From Amoeboaphelidium protococcarum (taxonomy: Eukaryota > Aphelidiomycota > Aphelidea): 64,000 nucleotides of DNA. A program made the position numbers and the translations under genes. Positions 49,430 through 64,000 of the stretch are shown piece by piece. How positions within the stretch are numbered: position 1 is the first letter of the stretch; each line of letters starts with the position of its first letter. Location of the stretch: assembly GCA_023515745.1 (NCBI GenBank), contig JALECJ010000056.1, positions 124,001 to 188,000 on the forward strand, given 5' to 3'. The notes under the pieces are model-generated. The model searched no databases, had not been told where the DNA came from, and was given only the letters and a program-made list of their open reading frames with translations.

Positions 49430-50368
49430 ATTCAGTTCAAGTGTAGTCTTGTAGATTCAGTCAGTCAGTCAATTTCCTTTCCAATAATCAAATCTCAATT
49501 GTAAGGCAATCTGTAATATATAATAATAATAATCAATCTATATAAATGTGATTGAAATTATTATGGAATTGCAAATGATAATCACTAGTTTATAAGAGTG
49601 TGACTAGCTGTTGCTAATTGATTGAGTTGATTGTGTGTGAGAGAAGAGAGAAGAGAGAGAAGAGGCGAGTGAATTGGGTCAAAGCGAAACCGGTCAGAGC
49701 GATGGAAAAGTGTCGTCCGTCCGTCTGTTCGTCCGTCCGTCTGTTGACCGAAATTGGAAGCGAGCGACCGGCAAGAGGAGGCGGAGCGACAAATCATCGC
49801 AACGTGATTGGTCGTCGTTGCTATTTGATATCACGCCGATGATACACCAGTTGGTTACAACTTCCATTAAAGATTTGATTGTTCAGTATTCTTAGTGTGC
49901 GTGATAGTTTCTCTCTCATCTAACAACTCTTGTACAATAGTGTATTAGTTTAAAGTTGTACGCGACACTTTTCCCCCATAGACATTCTTCTTCTTACGCC
50001 CATTTGCTTTTACTGCGCCACACACTTTAAAATCTTTGTGTAAAGGTTTCGGTTTCTGCATTCAAACAGCATTTTTAGCATTAACTAAAAAGAATAGAGC
50101 TTATACTTTAATAGTAGTTTCAATAAAAATCACTAATAATAAATAAAATAGTACAAAGGTAGAAAAGCATAAAGGAGATGCAGTGTGAAAATTTGTGAGA
50201 GTTAACCAACATAGTCTAGTCATTAACACACACCCGCCGCACGAATATCACACGTTTCACTCAAACACTTTCTATATTGGCAGATGCTACAATCATACCA
50301 AGACACTCACTCACTCACCACATTACCTACTATAAAAGAGTCTCTTTCATGAAATCGAATCAGCATTA
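49430..50368. other. Long region between Argonaute and CK1, low-complexity parts
   Basis: About 940 bp upstream of Argonaute and downstream of the CK1 stop (both minus strand), so it holds the Argonaute promoter. It contains ATA/ATT runs, a GA-rich stretch (about 49641-49665) and a short tandem repeat. No gene supported on either strand. Confidence 0.55.
49715..49746. repeat. Two-copy 16-bp GTCC/GTCT-rich tandem repeat
   Basis: GTCCGTCCGTCTGTTC is followed at once by the same 16-mer with one base changed. It sits in the presumed 5' region of the Argonaute gene. Confidence 0.85.
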
Positions 50369-51822
50369 TCATTAGCCGGCACAACAAAATACTCTTAGGA
50401 ACCAACCCTTGACACCACCGCCACCTCTTCGCTCTGTAGATCCACCAGCATTAGCATTATTGTTGCGCAAGCCTGATGAAGTGTTGATCATATTAGCATT
50501 CGACGCGTTGGCCTTCTGATTCGGATTAGAGACTCCCAAGTTATTGTTATTATTATTATTTCCTACAGTGCTATTAATACCGCCGCCCGTGGACTGATTA
50601 ACACGAGACGCCGTAGACATATTCTGATTCTGATCACCATCCGGCTTCTGACTGACATGAGTGGAGCTGTTGATCTGTGCATTACTCGTTGGCTAAATGG
50701 CCTTATTCGTGCCATTTGGACTCAATTCATCAATCTTCTTGGATTTATTCTTCTCAATCAGCATCCAGTCATATACTGCATCATCAGTCTCGTTGATCTT
50801 CTGTAGAACCTTGTTCATCAACCCTCTCAGATAGTCATAATCTGGAGTCTCCTCAAAACCGAGTTTCCTAGCATAAGTCAAGTACATGGCAAACTCCTCG
50901 GGGAATCCTTCGCAGAGATCCTTAATGTTCGTCTGCTACTTCTTCTCACCAATCTTCTCATACTTTTGCTTATTCGTGGCAGCCTTCAAGCCTTGCCACG
51001 GCAGCGATCCACGCAAAAAGTACATAAACACATGACCCAGAGCCTCCAGATCATCCCTGCGTGACTACTCCCTCCCCAGATGAGTGTTTATGGACATGTA
51101 ACGCGCAGTTCCACTCAAGCTCTTTCTCTCTCGATATGGGATGTGCTGCTTCGTCTTTGGGTCCCGATACTGTTTAGCCATACCAAAGTCGACAATGTAA
51201 ATCATATTCTACTTGGCGGCACCTCTACCAACAAGAAAATTATCCGGCTTAATGTCTCTGTATATCAGATTCTTCTCATGAATGGCCTGCACTCGAGTAA
51301 TCATCTACTTGGCAGCCATTGCTGTGCACTTCACAGTCAACTTGCGGTTGCACAGATCGAACAGATCCTCCAGCGACGAACCAAGTAGATCAATAACCAG
51401 AATATTATGAAGTCCCTCCTGACCAAAGTAGTATACTTGAGGTACACCGACAGATCCCTGTAAAATTTTATACGTTCTATACTCATCTCTCAGCTGAGGT
51501 GCATCAGACTTTCTAGGCTCAAACTTTATCGCAACCGGGATGTCATTTAACAAACTCACTCCTACATAGATGAATGCATATATAGCAGATATCGGATAAA
51601 CAAGTACATGATTGCCAAATCAGTTCACTCAATAAACAACATACCTTCATAAATAATACCGAATGATCCTTCGCCAATCTTTTTAATGATTTTGTAATGA
51701 GATCCAACGACAGACGATGTATGCGCAGCAGAGGATCCACTCTAATGACTGCTCTTGTGATGACCATGGCTCCGCTGAGCTTATTAAGCTGCCTAATCTT
51801 TCTGTGTAGTCTCCGCTGTCAT
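50369..51822 (-). CDS. Casein kinase 1, gamma/YCK type
   Basis: Two exons (51822-51645, 51561-50369; 83-nt intron) give 456 aa. The kinase domain (~45-330) shows [49 protein letters not shown] and [32 protein letters not shown], all CK1-specific. The His/Ser-rich N-terminus, long Asn/Ser-rich C-terminal tail and terminal FCCAGQ fit membrane-anchored CK1 (yeast Yck1/2 end in two palmitoylated Cys; animal gamma forms are similar). The final CC four residues from the end is a likely lipidation site. Acts in plasma-membrane signalling and trafficking. Confidence 0.93.
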
Positions 51823-52214
51823 TCGCTATTAATATTTAGAATTGATATAAGATAAATCTATGCTTATTACTCCAGGTAGAATAGAATTGGCAGTATGGCA
51901 ACCAGCTATATAATCAATCAATAAAGTTTGCAAATTGGACCAAGCTTTAATTCGTTCGTTGCCTTGTGTTATTAGAAAAGCTCACTTTGATTGAACGGGC
52001 GGCGGAAAGAACGTCGAAACGGGGAAACATCGCTGTCGCTGATCCGTTTCCAACACGACAACGAAAGAATCGTGAACTATAGCCACAATGATGATGTTGA
52101 AGGCTATTGATAGAAAGGTGTTGTGTCTACATCAATGCCTCTTTCAGGGAGTATGGAAGATATTCAATAAAATTAATGAAATTCAGTAACTAAATTTTTG
52201 ATTAATCATAACAT
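51823..52214. other. Intergenic region between CK1 and SNF2 genes
   Basis: 392 bp between two minus-strand genes, upstream of the CK1 start. No coding frame or RNA gene seen. Confidence 0.6.
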
Positions 52215-55988
<3,774 letters not shown>

Positions 55989-56366
55989 TTCTTTAAAATC
56001 TCCAAATCTCCAATTGACACTTAAGCTATATACGGTATTTTTAAAGTGGACAGAATTTGATAATATGGGATTGCGCTTTGATATGTGTTGATGGTAGTGA
56101 GCGAAGGAGAAAAGCTAACGAGAAACCAAAAAGAGCGACCGATCGAAACGGGCGATAGAGCGACGAAAGAAGAAGAAGAACAGTGAGAAACGATGGAAAG
56201 TTCGCGCGCGTCAAAAAGCCACACGATGAAGGGAGTCAGTCTCAAGTGCCGATACTATTCAGAGGTGCCGTCTATTGAACTGTACAGGATATAAACGTAA
56301 CGCAGTCAAAAGTAAAAAGTATGAATACAAATACGATTCACTCTGGTACATGGTATACTATCAAAC
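55989..56366. other. Intergenic region between SNF2 and WDR44 genes
   Basis: 378 bp upstream of the SNF2-type gene and after the WDR44-like stop, both minus strand. Nothing recognised. Confidence 0.6.
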
Positions 56367-58940
56367 TCATTACTATTGCTATTACTGAGTCATCTCGGTG
56401 ACTTTGGGAAGGGACGAGAGACTAGTGTTGGAATTAGCGGCAACACTTTAGGATAACTTTGTAACTGTCTACGATCCATTCTTCTATTATTGCTATTATC
56501 CAAATATAGAACCAGGTCTCAGGCTACCAAATGTACTCATAGAGCTCTAGTTGACACCAGATTAAGTGCCAAATCTTTCATTTTCATAAATGCGAACACA
56601 TCCATTGTAGTCCGCCGTGATGATCAATCTCCCATCCGCAGGACGATACTGCTGTGGTGCTCTCTAAGACCCTTAAGATGACACTTGACTCTGCTCCATC
56701 TACTGCTGAGGATTAATCTGATCAAGTCCTTAGACTACACCAGCTTCTTCCAACTTTTACACTATTCTAGAGGGGACAAACATTGCACAAGTCACGATAC
56801 TATCGTGTGCCGCGAAGGCTTCATATCTATTGTTTCTGTCTCGCCTTGACTGCCCAATAGATGAGAAGTTATGCATAAACGAAGAACCACCGCCACCACC
56901 ATTCGTGTTTGTCTTACTTCCACCAGAATTAAGACTAGTATTAGACTTGCTAGCATTAGGATTAGCGTGTGAAGAGAACAGTGAACCACCACCTCCCATA
57001 CCATTACCATTAATACCTTACTAATCCGAGAACGTTTCCCAGATATAAGCGTAATTATCCTCAGATCCGGAAATGATATAACGCGCATCATCACTAAATG
57101 TCGCCTTAATCTAACTGCTATAATTAGACAAGCCTTTGTACTTGCAAAATAAAGACTTATCGCGCAAGTTGTAGACTCTTATACGAGAGTCATTAGATGT
57201 TATCATCACCTTCTCTTCACCTGGTGGCTAATTAGGCATACACTCAATGCCGGTAATTTTTTCACCACGAGAATTCTTACCTCGAGTACTGCGGGCATGG
57301 ACTTGAGTATGATACTTTAATCCTTCCACTTCAAAGAAGACACAGGCACCTAGATAACTGCCAGCAATCACCGTCTTGCCATCATTAGTAAAACCGACAG
57401 CAGTGATCAAGGAGTGCACCTCAGGCAGCTCATTCCAATACATAACCTTCTTCTCTGGGATATTCCACAATCTAACGCGGCAATCGAGACACCCGGCCAA
57501 GAAGAATCTATCATCTTTCGGATGAAATGCAATAGATGTCACATAATCAGTGTGTTGGAATACGCATAGACATTCAAGTCGGGATATGTGCCACACTCTC
57601 ACAGTCTTATCCATTGAAGATGACAAAAGGAAATCATTCTTGGACCAGGAAATGTCAAGAATATCCGCAGTGTGTCCTTTATAAACTCGATGTGGCTATG
57701 GCTTGAAAATACTCTTCATAAAACCCGTGCTACTGCTAGACATCATATTCACTTTACTATCCACAGTCTCTTATCTCGCAAATGTATTTTCTCCATTCTG
57801 TTACGACGGTAAAGATGACGGCTCTTACTACTCGTTCAAATCACCATCCATATTAGTCACAAGTGACCAGACTCTAAGCACGGCATCTTATCCACCAGTG
57901 GCCAAGTATCGACCATCACGATTAAACTTCATAGCCCAGATAGGACCTCGACAACTGTCAGCTCCATCTTCCTGTGTCGTCTACTCCGATTGAGCTTAAT
58001 CTTGTTAATTCTACTACTAAGACTGCTGACCATTCTACTATTATTAATCTTAATTAGCCTTCAACTAAGCCTGTTATAATTATGATTAAGATGAGGACTA
58101 CTTCAATTTAACTGAGATGCCAGTCTAAGGCATCCCCTTCACCAACTCTTGCACCATCACCAATCGATTAAATTGCCTCATCTTCACATGTTTAGACTTC
58201 ATTTTGACGTACCGTGATGGGTTGAATGTGGAGGCGGTAAACTCTGTATCCACTGTAGAGGTGTCTGATCCATAGCCTTGATTCTTTAAGGAGTTGGAGA
58301 CTTTACGCTTGAGACTGGAGAAGAACTCTTTAGTTTTAGTAGCAGATTTATTAAGCTATTTACCCACTGAATTGGCTCTATTTCTATTCTACTATAATGC
58401 ACCTACCTAAAGTTGAGCTTACTAAGAGTCATTATTAATACCATTCTACTCTTCATCGCTGTCATCAGATGCCAAATCTGCAGCACTCTAACCGGATCTT
58501 TAGATAATCAACTGATTAAGAGGATTATTACCAAGTCGACTTTTCAGTTTATACTCTTCATGTAAAGCATCGGCATCTAATAACTACCCTGAATCCAAAT
58601 CTTTCACCATTACCTGATCCACTGGTTCCAGCATTTTAGAAGATTTGTAATTACTCAAAACATCCAATTGCTTCAACTCTTAAGTTACATCATCAATAAC
58701 TGCAGCAGACTATTTATCCTGTGCATTCTATCTCGGAAGAGTGTCAATAGCCGGAGAAGTACTGACATTGTTGTCATCTGTGACCACTATGGATGGTGTT
58801 CTCATAAAAGAACCTCGTCCATCATCTACTGGCTACTGAGGGGGGAAAGCCTTCAACACCACCTCTGAGAAATCCTCTTGAGCATCGTAAAAATTCTCAT
58901 TATCAGTATCTTCACTTAAAATAGTACCATTCATACTCAT
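56367..58940 (-). CDS. WDR44-like WD-repeat protein
   Basis: An 857-aa single-exon protein. The N-terminal ~430 residues are acidic/Ser/Gln-rich and mostly disordered. The C-terminal part is a WD40 propeller with typical repeats: GPIWAMKFNRDGRYLATGGQD ... LRVWSL, DILDISWSKNDFLLSSSMDK ... VRVWHI, VTSIAFHPKDDRFFLAGCLD ... VRLWNI, VTCAMFVPS. The repeat spacing, the long insert between the first two blades and the layout (disordered N-half, propeller C-half) fit WDR44/Rabphilin-11 and its fungal relatives such as Dgr2, which bind Rab11-type GTPases in recycling. A long Gly/Ser/Asn insert lies between two later blades. Start chosen at the first ATG of the acidic segment. Confidence 0.85.
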
Positions 58941-59333
58941 CTACATATACTTTGAGATGACTGTTCACACTACCTTTTACTACTCACCAAAAGGAGAGGA
59001 ACAAAGAATTTCTTTTCTGAGCAGCACTGAGTTGAACAGAGATTGAAAAACGGAAAGATGAAATCTCTGCTCTGATCGCCGCTCAAAGGCGGAAGGCGAT
59101 AAAACGAAGGCGATGGCTCTGAACATTTAGTATATTGAACTTTAAGCACCGGTAATATAGTAAAGCTGAATCAGACTATATGCATAACTACAAAACACGT
59201 AAAATAATAAAAAGTTCACCCTAAAACACTGTAACAAAACTTCAATAGAATTGCGCTAGAGCGAAATTAAACTAGCAACCTCAAAGTTTATATTTAATAA
59301 GCTTTCAATTTAAGATCAATTTGTCAAATGATT
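58941..59333. other. Intergenic region between WDR44 and carrier genes
   Basis: 393 bp upstream of the WDR44-like gene and downstream of the carrier stop. No gene supported. Confidence 0.6.
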
Positions 59334-60323
59334 TCAATTCTTCTTAATTTTGGCAATCTCCACACCGTTAGTGGCGCCAAGCATTCTCTTAATGTCACCA
59401 TAAATGGCAAACTGGAAGGCAGTCAGCGAGCCAACCATGACAATACGCGCAGTCATACCACCGAATAGACCGCGAGTTCCCAACTTCTTGGCCATCTCAA
59501 TCAGACGAGTGGACACTGGTCTAGAGTCACCCTTCTACTTGTTGATCTTGGATAGAAGAGTATCAGCTGGCTGGGAGATGATGGCGGCACAGACACCGGC
59601 AATGATACCACTTCCCAGATTCACTGCAGTGATAGTGGAAGTGCTCAACTTCTCCTTCGGAACATTGATAATCTGGTAAATCTTCTCAGCTGCCACTTCA
59701 TACACGGCAAACTTGGTCATGGTATAAGGCACCTGCTTGAACAGAATAGGCCCGAATCCAGAGTAGAATCCACGCACGACACCCTCCTCCCTCAGCAGAC
59801 GCATAAAGCCACCAATAAGGCCATTGGCAAAAGAAGGCTGCGACACCAGACGGATACGGGTAGCCTCCAGTGGACACAGAGCAATATCGGCAAAGAATTC
59901 AGCAATAGCAGAAGAAGCCAAGTAAATTGGAGTTCTGTAATTGACAGCATTCTCAACACCCATAGCCTCAACCATAGTCTTCTTCCAGAACTCATAACCA
60001 CCAAATTTGAATGCACCCTGCAAAAAATAACCGAAAGCGGTAGGTCCGAAGCCAGTCAGCAAAGCACCAGCTCCCTCCTCCTTGATCACAGTTCTAAATG
60101 CAGTCACCATACCTCTGTTGTACTTCTCAGGATCCAGCTGAATACGGGTCTTCACCACATCGACAGGAGTAAGTGCACCGTGAGTGACAGAGCAGCATAC
60201 AGCACCAGCGAACGCAAATCTAGCATATAGATCATATCCAGATGGTGGTGCATTGTTGGACTTGCTCTCAGCCGGTGCAGCAATCATCAATAAACTTTTT
60301 ACTCCACTCAATGGCGATATCAT
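59334..60323 (-). CDS. Mitochondrial phosphate carrier
   Basis: A 329-aa SLC25 protein with three ~100-residue repeats, each with the P-x-D/E-x-x-K/R signature: [33 protein letters not shown] and [13 protein letters not shown]. The first repeat ([14 protein letters not shown] ... [25 protein letters not shown]) and the [25 protein letters not shown] segment are those of SLC25A3/Mir1. It imports phosphate with a proton for ATP synthesis. Start taken at the ATG of [10 protein letters not shown]. Confidence 0.95.
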
Positions 60324-60714
60324 TTTATCCTTCAAAAAAGTATAAACTTGATTGTTATCTACGGTAAATATAATAAAAATAGTGAGAAAATAACGTTCCG
60401 TCAGTCAAAGGAATAACTGTAGAGGACAAAGGCAATAACGATTACAAATCGTTCAGAACGAGCAAAGCGTGAAGAGAACGGCGAGGAGGGGAAGAATATC
60501 GCGAGAGTTGAAGTTTCGGTTGATTTTTCACGATCTGGCCGCTTCCCGATGATGTTTGATCATTGTGGCCGTTTCTAAGCGATGATGTCCCGCTCGTCTG
60601 GGTGATTGATTTAGATTGAGGTATAACGTGGCTATCACACAGTCACTAATACCATAAGTGGTAGTCGCATCAAATCAAGAAACTTCTATTTAACAATAAG
60701 CATCATAATGATAA
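60324..60714. other. Intergenic region upstream of phosphate carrier
   Basis: 391 bp between two minus-strand genes: upstream of the carrier start and downstream of the F-box gene stop. No gene supported. Confidence 0.6.
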
Positions 60715-61947
60715 TCATCCAAGAATGGAATCTAAATACTTTCGTATTGAAGTCGCGGAATCGTCGTGCAGTTTACAATTCTCTTGTACTGAGACACCAG
60801 TGAATGCGTTACTAAACTTGGGATTTGCAGCAATCGCTTGCAAAAGCCTCTTTCTAAATTGCTCCACTTCTGTTTTCAATAATTATTCACATCCTTTAAC
60901 ATTGAGATTGAATGAGCGCTTTTTACTTTAAACCATATCGCTGCAGTCTTCCTAGTTTTACATGCAGACATGTGAATAAATGGATTAGAGACACGCTGCA
61001 GTTACACAGAATGTATTTTCCAACTCAATCTCGCATAGATTAGATTAATCTGGAGATACTGCGGTGAATGATCTCAGGAAAGCGCAGAGAACATTTTCCA
61101 TAAGATAATCAGCATTTGAGAGATTTAGGGAACGAAGAGTGTACGGGAGCCTTACTTGTGCATTGCTGTTATGAGGTGTAGAACACAGCAACATCAAACC
61201 ATTATCAGTTACAGCGCCACAGCCATCTAAATCCAGTTCGTGCAAATCTTAGCAGTATTTAGCAATATAATGCAAGCTTTTGTATGTGAGACCGTGGCAT
61301 CTCTTCAATTTCAAGGATCGCAAACGCTGACTTCTCTCTGGATGCTTTACCAACTCATAAATTGAGTAATCCGTGAGCATTGAGCAACTAGAAAAATCGA
61401 CTGCAACCAAGCGAGGAAGTAGGGGTAGAAGGACACGCAAAAAATCATCAGTAATGAAACTGGTGATATTGTTCAGCTTGAGAGTCTAAATCCATTGAAA
61501 TCTATGCGTCGTAGAACTTCTCTGTAGAAACTACATGGACGGAGGAGGAAGATTAATCAAGAATTAACTCGCCATGGTGGTTGAGCGCAAATGCCAGATA
61601 GATGCGCTTTCAGGAATCCGTTGCCTCAGCTGTCGCTTCTAATGTTCGCGGGAGAGATGCAACTGATCAGCCACACCCAGAATGGTATTAGGCAAGGTGA
61701 CCGCCATATCCAACTGGAATGAGACACCTTCCCATATAGCTCGAGAGAAAGAGAGATGATTCAGATACTAGTTGCACTGGGCCAGTTCCAGAATATCAGT
61801 AATTGTGAGATAGGACGCAATTTACACCAGGATCTCAGTAGGCATTGCAGACAGTTGTGCGCGCTATTACGAGAGCAAGTCTTGGTTGATGCTGCTGCAT
61901 AGACCATCACCAATTACCGTCTTTTATTTCAAGTTCATCAGCATCAT
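60715..61947 (-). CDS. F-box/leucine-rich-repeat protein
   Basis: About 410 aa, single exon, start ATG 61947 (further ATGs at 61944 and 61938). An F-box lies at ~35-75 (MPTEILVQIASYLTITDILELAQCN...LW-like AIWEGVSF), followed by AMN1/Grr1-type LRRs (RLVAVDFSSCSMLTDYSIYELV, LRSLKLKRCHGLTYKSLHYIAKYC, LHELDLDGCGAVTDNGLMLLC). The C-terminal ~110 residues are without repeat. Such proteins are substrate adaptors of SCF ubiquitin ligases. Substrate unknown. Confidence 0.85.
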
Positions 61948-62571
61948 TATATTCACTTTTCTACAAGTATCAATCGTTTATAATAGAACAAGAGTGGTCA
62001 TTGTTTGATCACAAAATGTGATGGATTTCGTTTGTTTGATCACACCGCTGATTGATTCCACCTGAGCTGATTCAGCATTGGACCGTCGTCAGCATATGAC
62101 GATATTACACACCAAACTTTATAGAGGGCATTTTTATTATTTTTAAAACCACATCTGCAATGTCTAGCCTTTCGCGTTTATTTCTCATAATATAAGCAGG
62201 CACGGCACAGTAGAAGCGTTATATTTGTGACATGTAAGTATAAAAGACAACGAGCCAAGTAAAAGGTAAAGTAGCTCACTCAAAGTTTGGCCTACATATG
62301 GTTTAATAATGCCCAGACTTCTCTAGAATGCTAATGAAATTACGACTATTCTACTTTAAAGTGATTTACATACTGTAGACTCGCAGTTAGTACTATACAT
62401 GACGTTCAACTGTCATCAACCAGAGAACTTTAATCTGTAACAATACAGTAGTTTCAATCACCAGAATATTAATTTTGCTTTTTAAGCCTGTCATAATTTT
62501 GGAGGAATAATAATAATCTACATACAAATCGTCATATATGAGTAATAAATTGCATTAGCAAGGTGTATAAT
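61948..62571. other. Divergent promoter region
   Basis: About 620 bp between the start codons of the F-box protein and the dehydrogenase, divergently transcribed. AT-rich, no supported gene. Confidence 0.6.
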
Positions 62572-63810
62572 ATGATCTCAACTGTCCGCGATCATCATAA
62601 GTGGCGTTTGTTTCTCTCTAACACGCGAACAATGTCTGACAACAAAATGGTGGCAATAAGCAAGGCGTCAAGAATTGGCTGGATTGGTACGGGAGTGATG
62701 GGACGCTATATGTGTGAACATTTAATAAATAACGGCTACAAGAACATGACGGTGTTCAACAGGTATGCCATGTATCTTATCGATTTGCAACACTATGTAA
62801 ACCATCGTGCGCATTGTGTAGAACCAAAGCCAAGGCTCTTCCATTGGAGAAACTTGGTGCTCAGGTTGTTGATTCAGCTAAAGAGGTCGCCTAGTAGTCT
62901 GATGTAGTATTCACTATTGTTGGTTACCCTGCTGATGTCGAATCTACGTATCTTGATGCAAATAATGGAATTCTTCATCACTTGAAAGCCGGATCTGTAG
63001 TTATAGACATGACTACTAGCAAGCCATCTCTTGCTTCATAGATTGCATCGGTATGTTAGGAGAAAGGCATATTCGCTGTTGACGCACCAGTCAGTGGCGG
63101 TGATGTTGGTGCGCGTAATGCCACTCTGTCTATAATGGTAAATTTGATCAAAAATTTTTTATCTCTTATCTGATCTACTTTTTGTGCATTGTCAATTGTG
63201 TGTAGGCTGGCGGTGAATAAGAAGTCGTGTCTCAGTTAGATCCGCTGTTTAAAGCTATGGGCAAGAACGTGACTTACTGTGGTGCGGCAGGTTTCGGTCA
63301 GCACACAAAAATGGTTAACCAAATCTTGATAAGCACAATGATGGTCGGATTGGTGGAAGCTCTAATTTATGGACACAAGGCTGGTTTGGACTTGAAAACT
63401 GTCATTTAAGCCGTTGGTTCCGGTGCTGCTGGTATGATTATATTTTGTATTGTAATATCGCTGACGTTCGCCTTCGATTATATTGTAGGAAGTTGGTCTC
63501 TTACGAATTATGGTCCAAGAATGTTGAGAAGAGACTTTTAACCCGGTTTCTATGTGGAACATTTCATCAAAGACTTGGAGATTGCATTAGATGAAGCACG
63601 ACGCCTTGACTTGTCACTGCCCGGTAGGTTTCTTTTACTCTTAAATGATTTCAAATATGCTTGTGATTTTATTTAAATTTGGTAGGACTCGCATTGGCTC
63701 ATCAATTGTACCGTGCGTTAAAAGCTCAAGGCCACGGTAGACTTGGAACTCAGTCTCTGCAATTGGCACTAGAGCAAATGAACAACATTGAAATTAAAAA
63801 GTACGATTGA
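62572..63810 (+). CDS. Beta-hydroxyacid dehydrogenase (HIBADH / GLYR family)
   Basis: Five exons (62572-62762, 62822-63137, 63206-63431, 63489-63623, 63686-63810) encode 330 aa; all four introns (57-68 nt) are GT-AG and in phase. The N-terminal ~35 residues ([20 protein letters not shown]) are consistent with mitochondrial import. The Rossmann fold has [17 protein letters not shown]. Later motifs are [23 protein letters not shown] and [15 protein letters not shown] with the catalytic Lys. This family covers 3-hydroxyisobutyrate dehydrogenase and glyoxylate/succinic semialdehyde reductases, all NAD(P)-dependent; the exact substrate is not clear from sequence. Confidence 0.92.
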
Positions 63811-63874
63811 ATATGAGCTAAGTAAACGTAATTATGATTATAAAGTTGAAGACGAACATTAGTAAATAGGAGTA

Positions 63875-63981
63875 TCACTATACAGGAATTTGCGCGTGAA
63901 ACAGTTTCACCTTCTTTGTCATTTCATCGTCATCGCCTAAATCCATCCATTCGATCGATGCGGCGAAACGCGGACTGCCCA
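63875..63981 (-). CDS. C-terminal exon of a gene continuing past the right edge
   Basis: On the minus strand the frame reads PRFAASIEWMDLGDDDEMTK, then VKLFHAQIPVQ and TGA at 63875-63877. An in-frame TGA near 63993 and an AG just before the exon suggest an intron acceptor at about 63982. Too short to identify. Confidence 0.4.
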
Positions 63982-64000
63982 GCCGAATTGATCACGCGAT

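Overview
This is a gene-dense nuclear window from a protist with a reassigned genetic code. The long conserved genes (transketolase, Pol I subunit, UGGT, Argonaute, P4-ATPase and others) only read through if TAA and TAG encode glutamine. Almost every resolvable gene ends at TGA, which matches the ciliate-type nuclear code (NCBI table 6). Small GT-AG introns, mostly about 50-85 nt, are easy to see; all coding calls here use UAR=Gln and UGA=stop.

Organism: the gene set includes mitochondrial enzymes (2-oxoglutarate dehydrogenase E2, phosphate carrier), which argues against oxymonads and hexamitids. An Argonaute of the AGO clade (ciliates are known for PIWI-clade proteins), an HDAC8-like deacetylase, a NEK6/7-like kinase, and CK1 and Prt1-like proteins with an opisthokont flavour argue against a ciliate. 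A UAR=Gln relative of fungi or holozoans, possibly an aphelid such as Amoeboaphelidium, is my tentative guess from memory; an ulvophyte alga or an unusual ciliate is not excluded.

Layout. 1-10.9 kb: transketolase (5' end outside the window), two unrecognised proteins, an NDR kinase, a RING protein of the RNF212/ZIP3 meiotic crossover family, a SAP-domain protein and a NEK6/7-like kinase. 11-16 kb: a coiled-coil protein with an in-frame UGA, a small intron-rich gene and a Crinkler-like P-loop NTPase. 16.4-29.8 kb: SLC26/SulP transporter, eIF3b, HDAC8-like, P4-ATPase, DLST and a double-hotdog acyl-CoA thioesterase. 29.8-33 kb: an accessory patch with two paralogous small secreted proteins, a DXO/Rai1-like decapping enzyme and two tiny unknown genes. 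34-46.7 kb: RNA polymerase I largest subunit (one long intron with a possible C/D snoRNA), BolA, UGGT and two unknown proteins. 46.8-64 kb: Argonaute, casein kinase 1, a SNF2/STH1-type remodeller, a WDR44-like protein, the mitochondrial phosphate carrier, an F-box/LRR protein, a beta-hydroxyacid dehydrogenase and the edge of one more gene.

The genes are mostly unrelated housekeeping functions on both strands with short intergenic gaps, as in a compact protist genome; no operon logic is expected. The accessory items that stand out are the secreted paralog pair, the Crinkler-like protein, the in-frame UGA codons and the intron-hosted snoRNA candidate.
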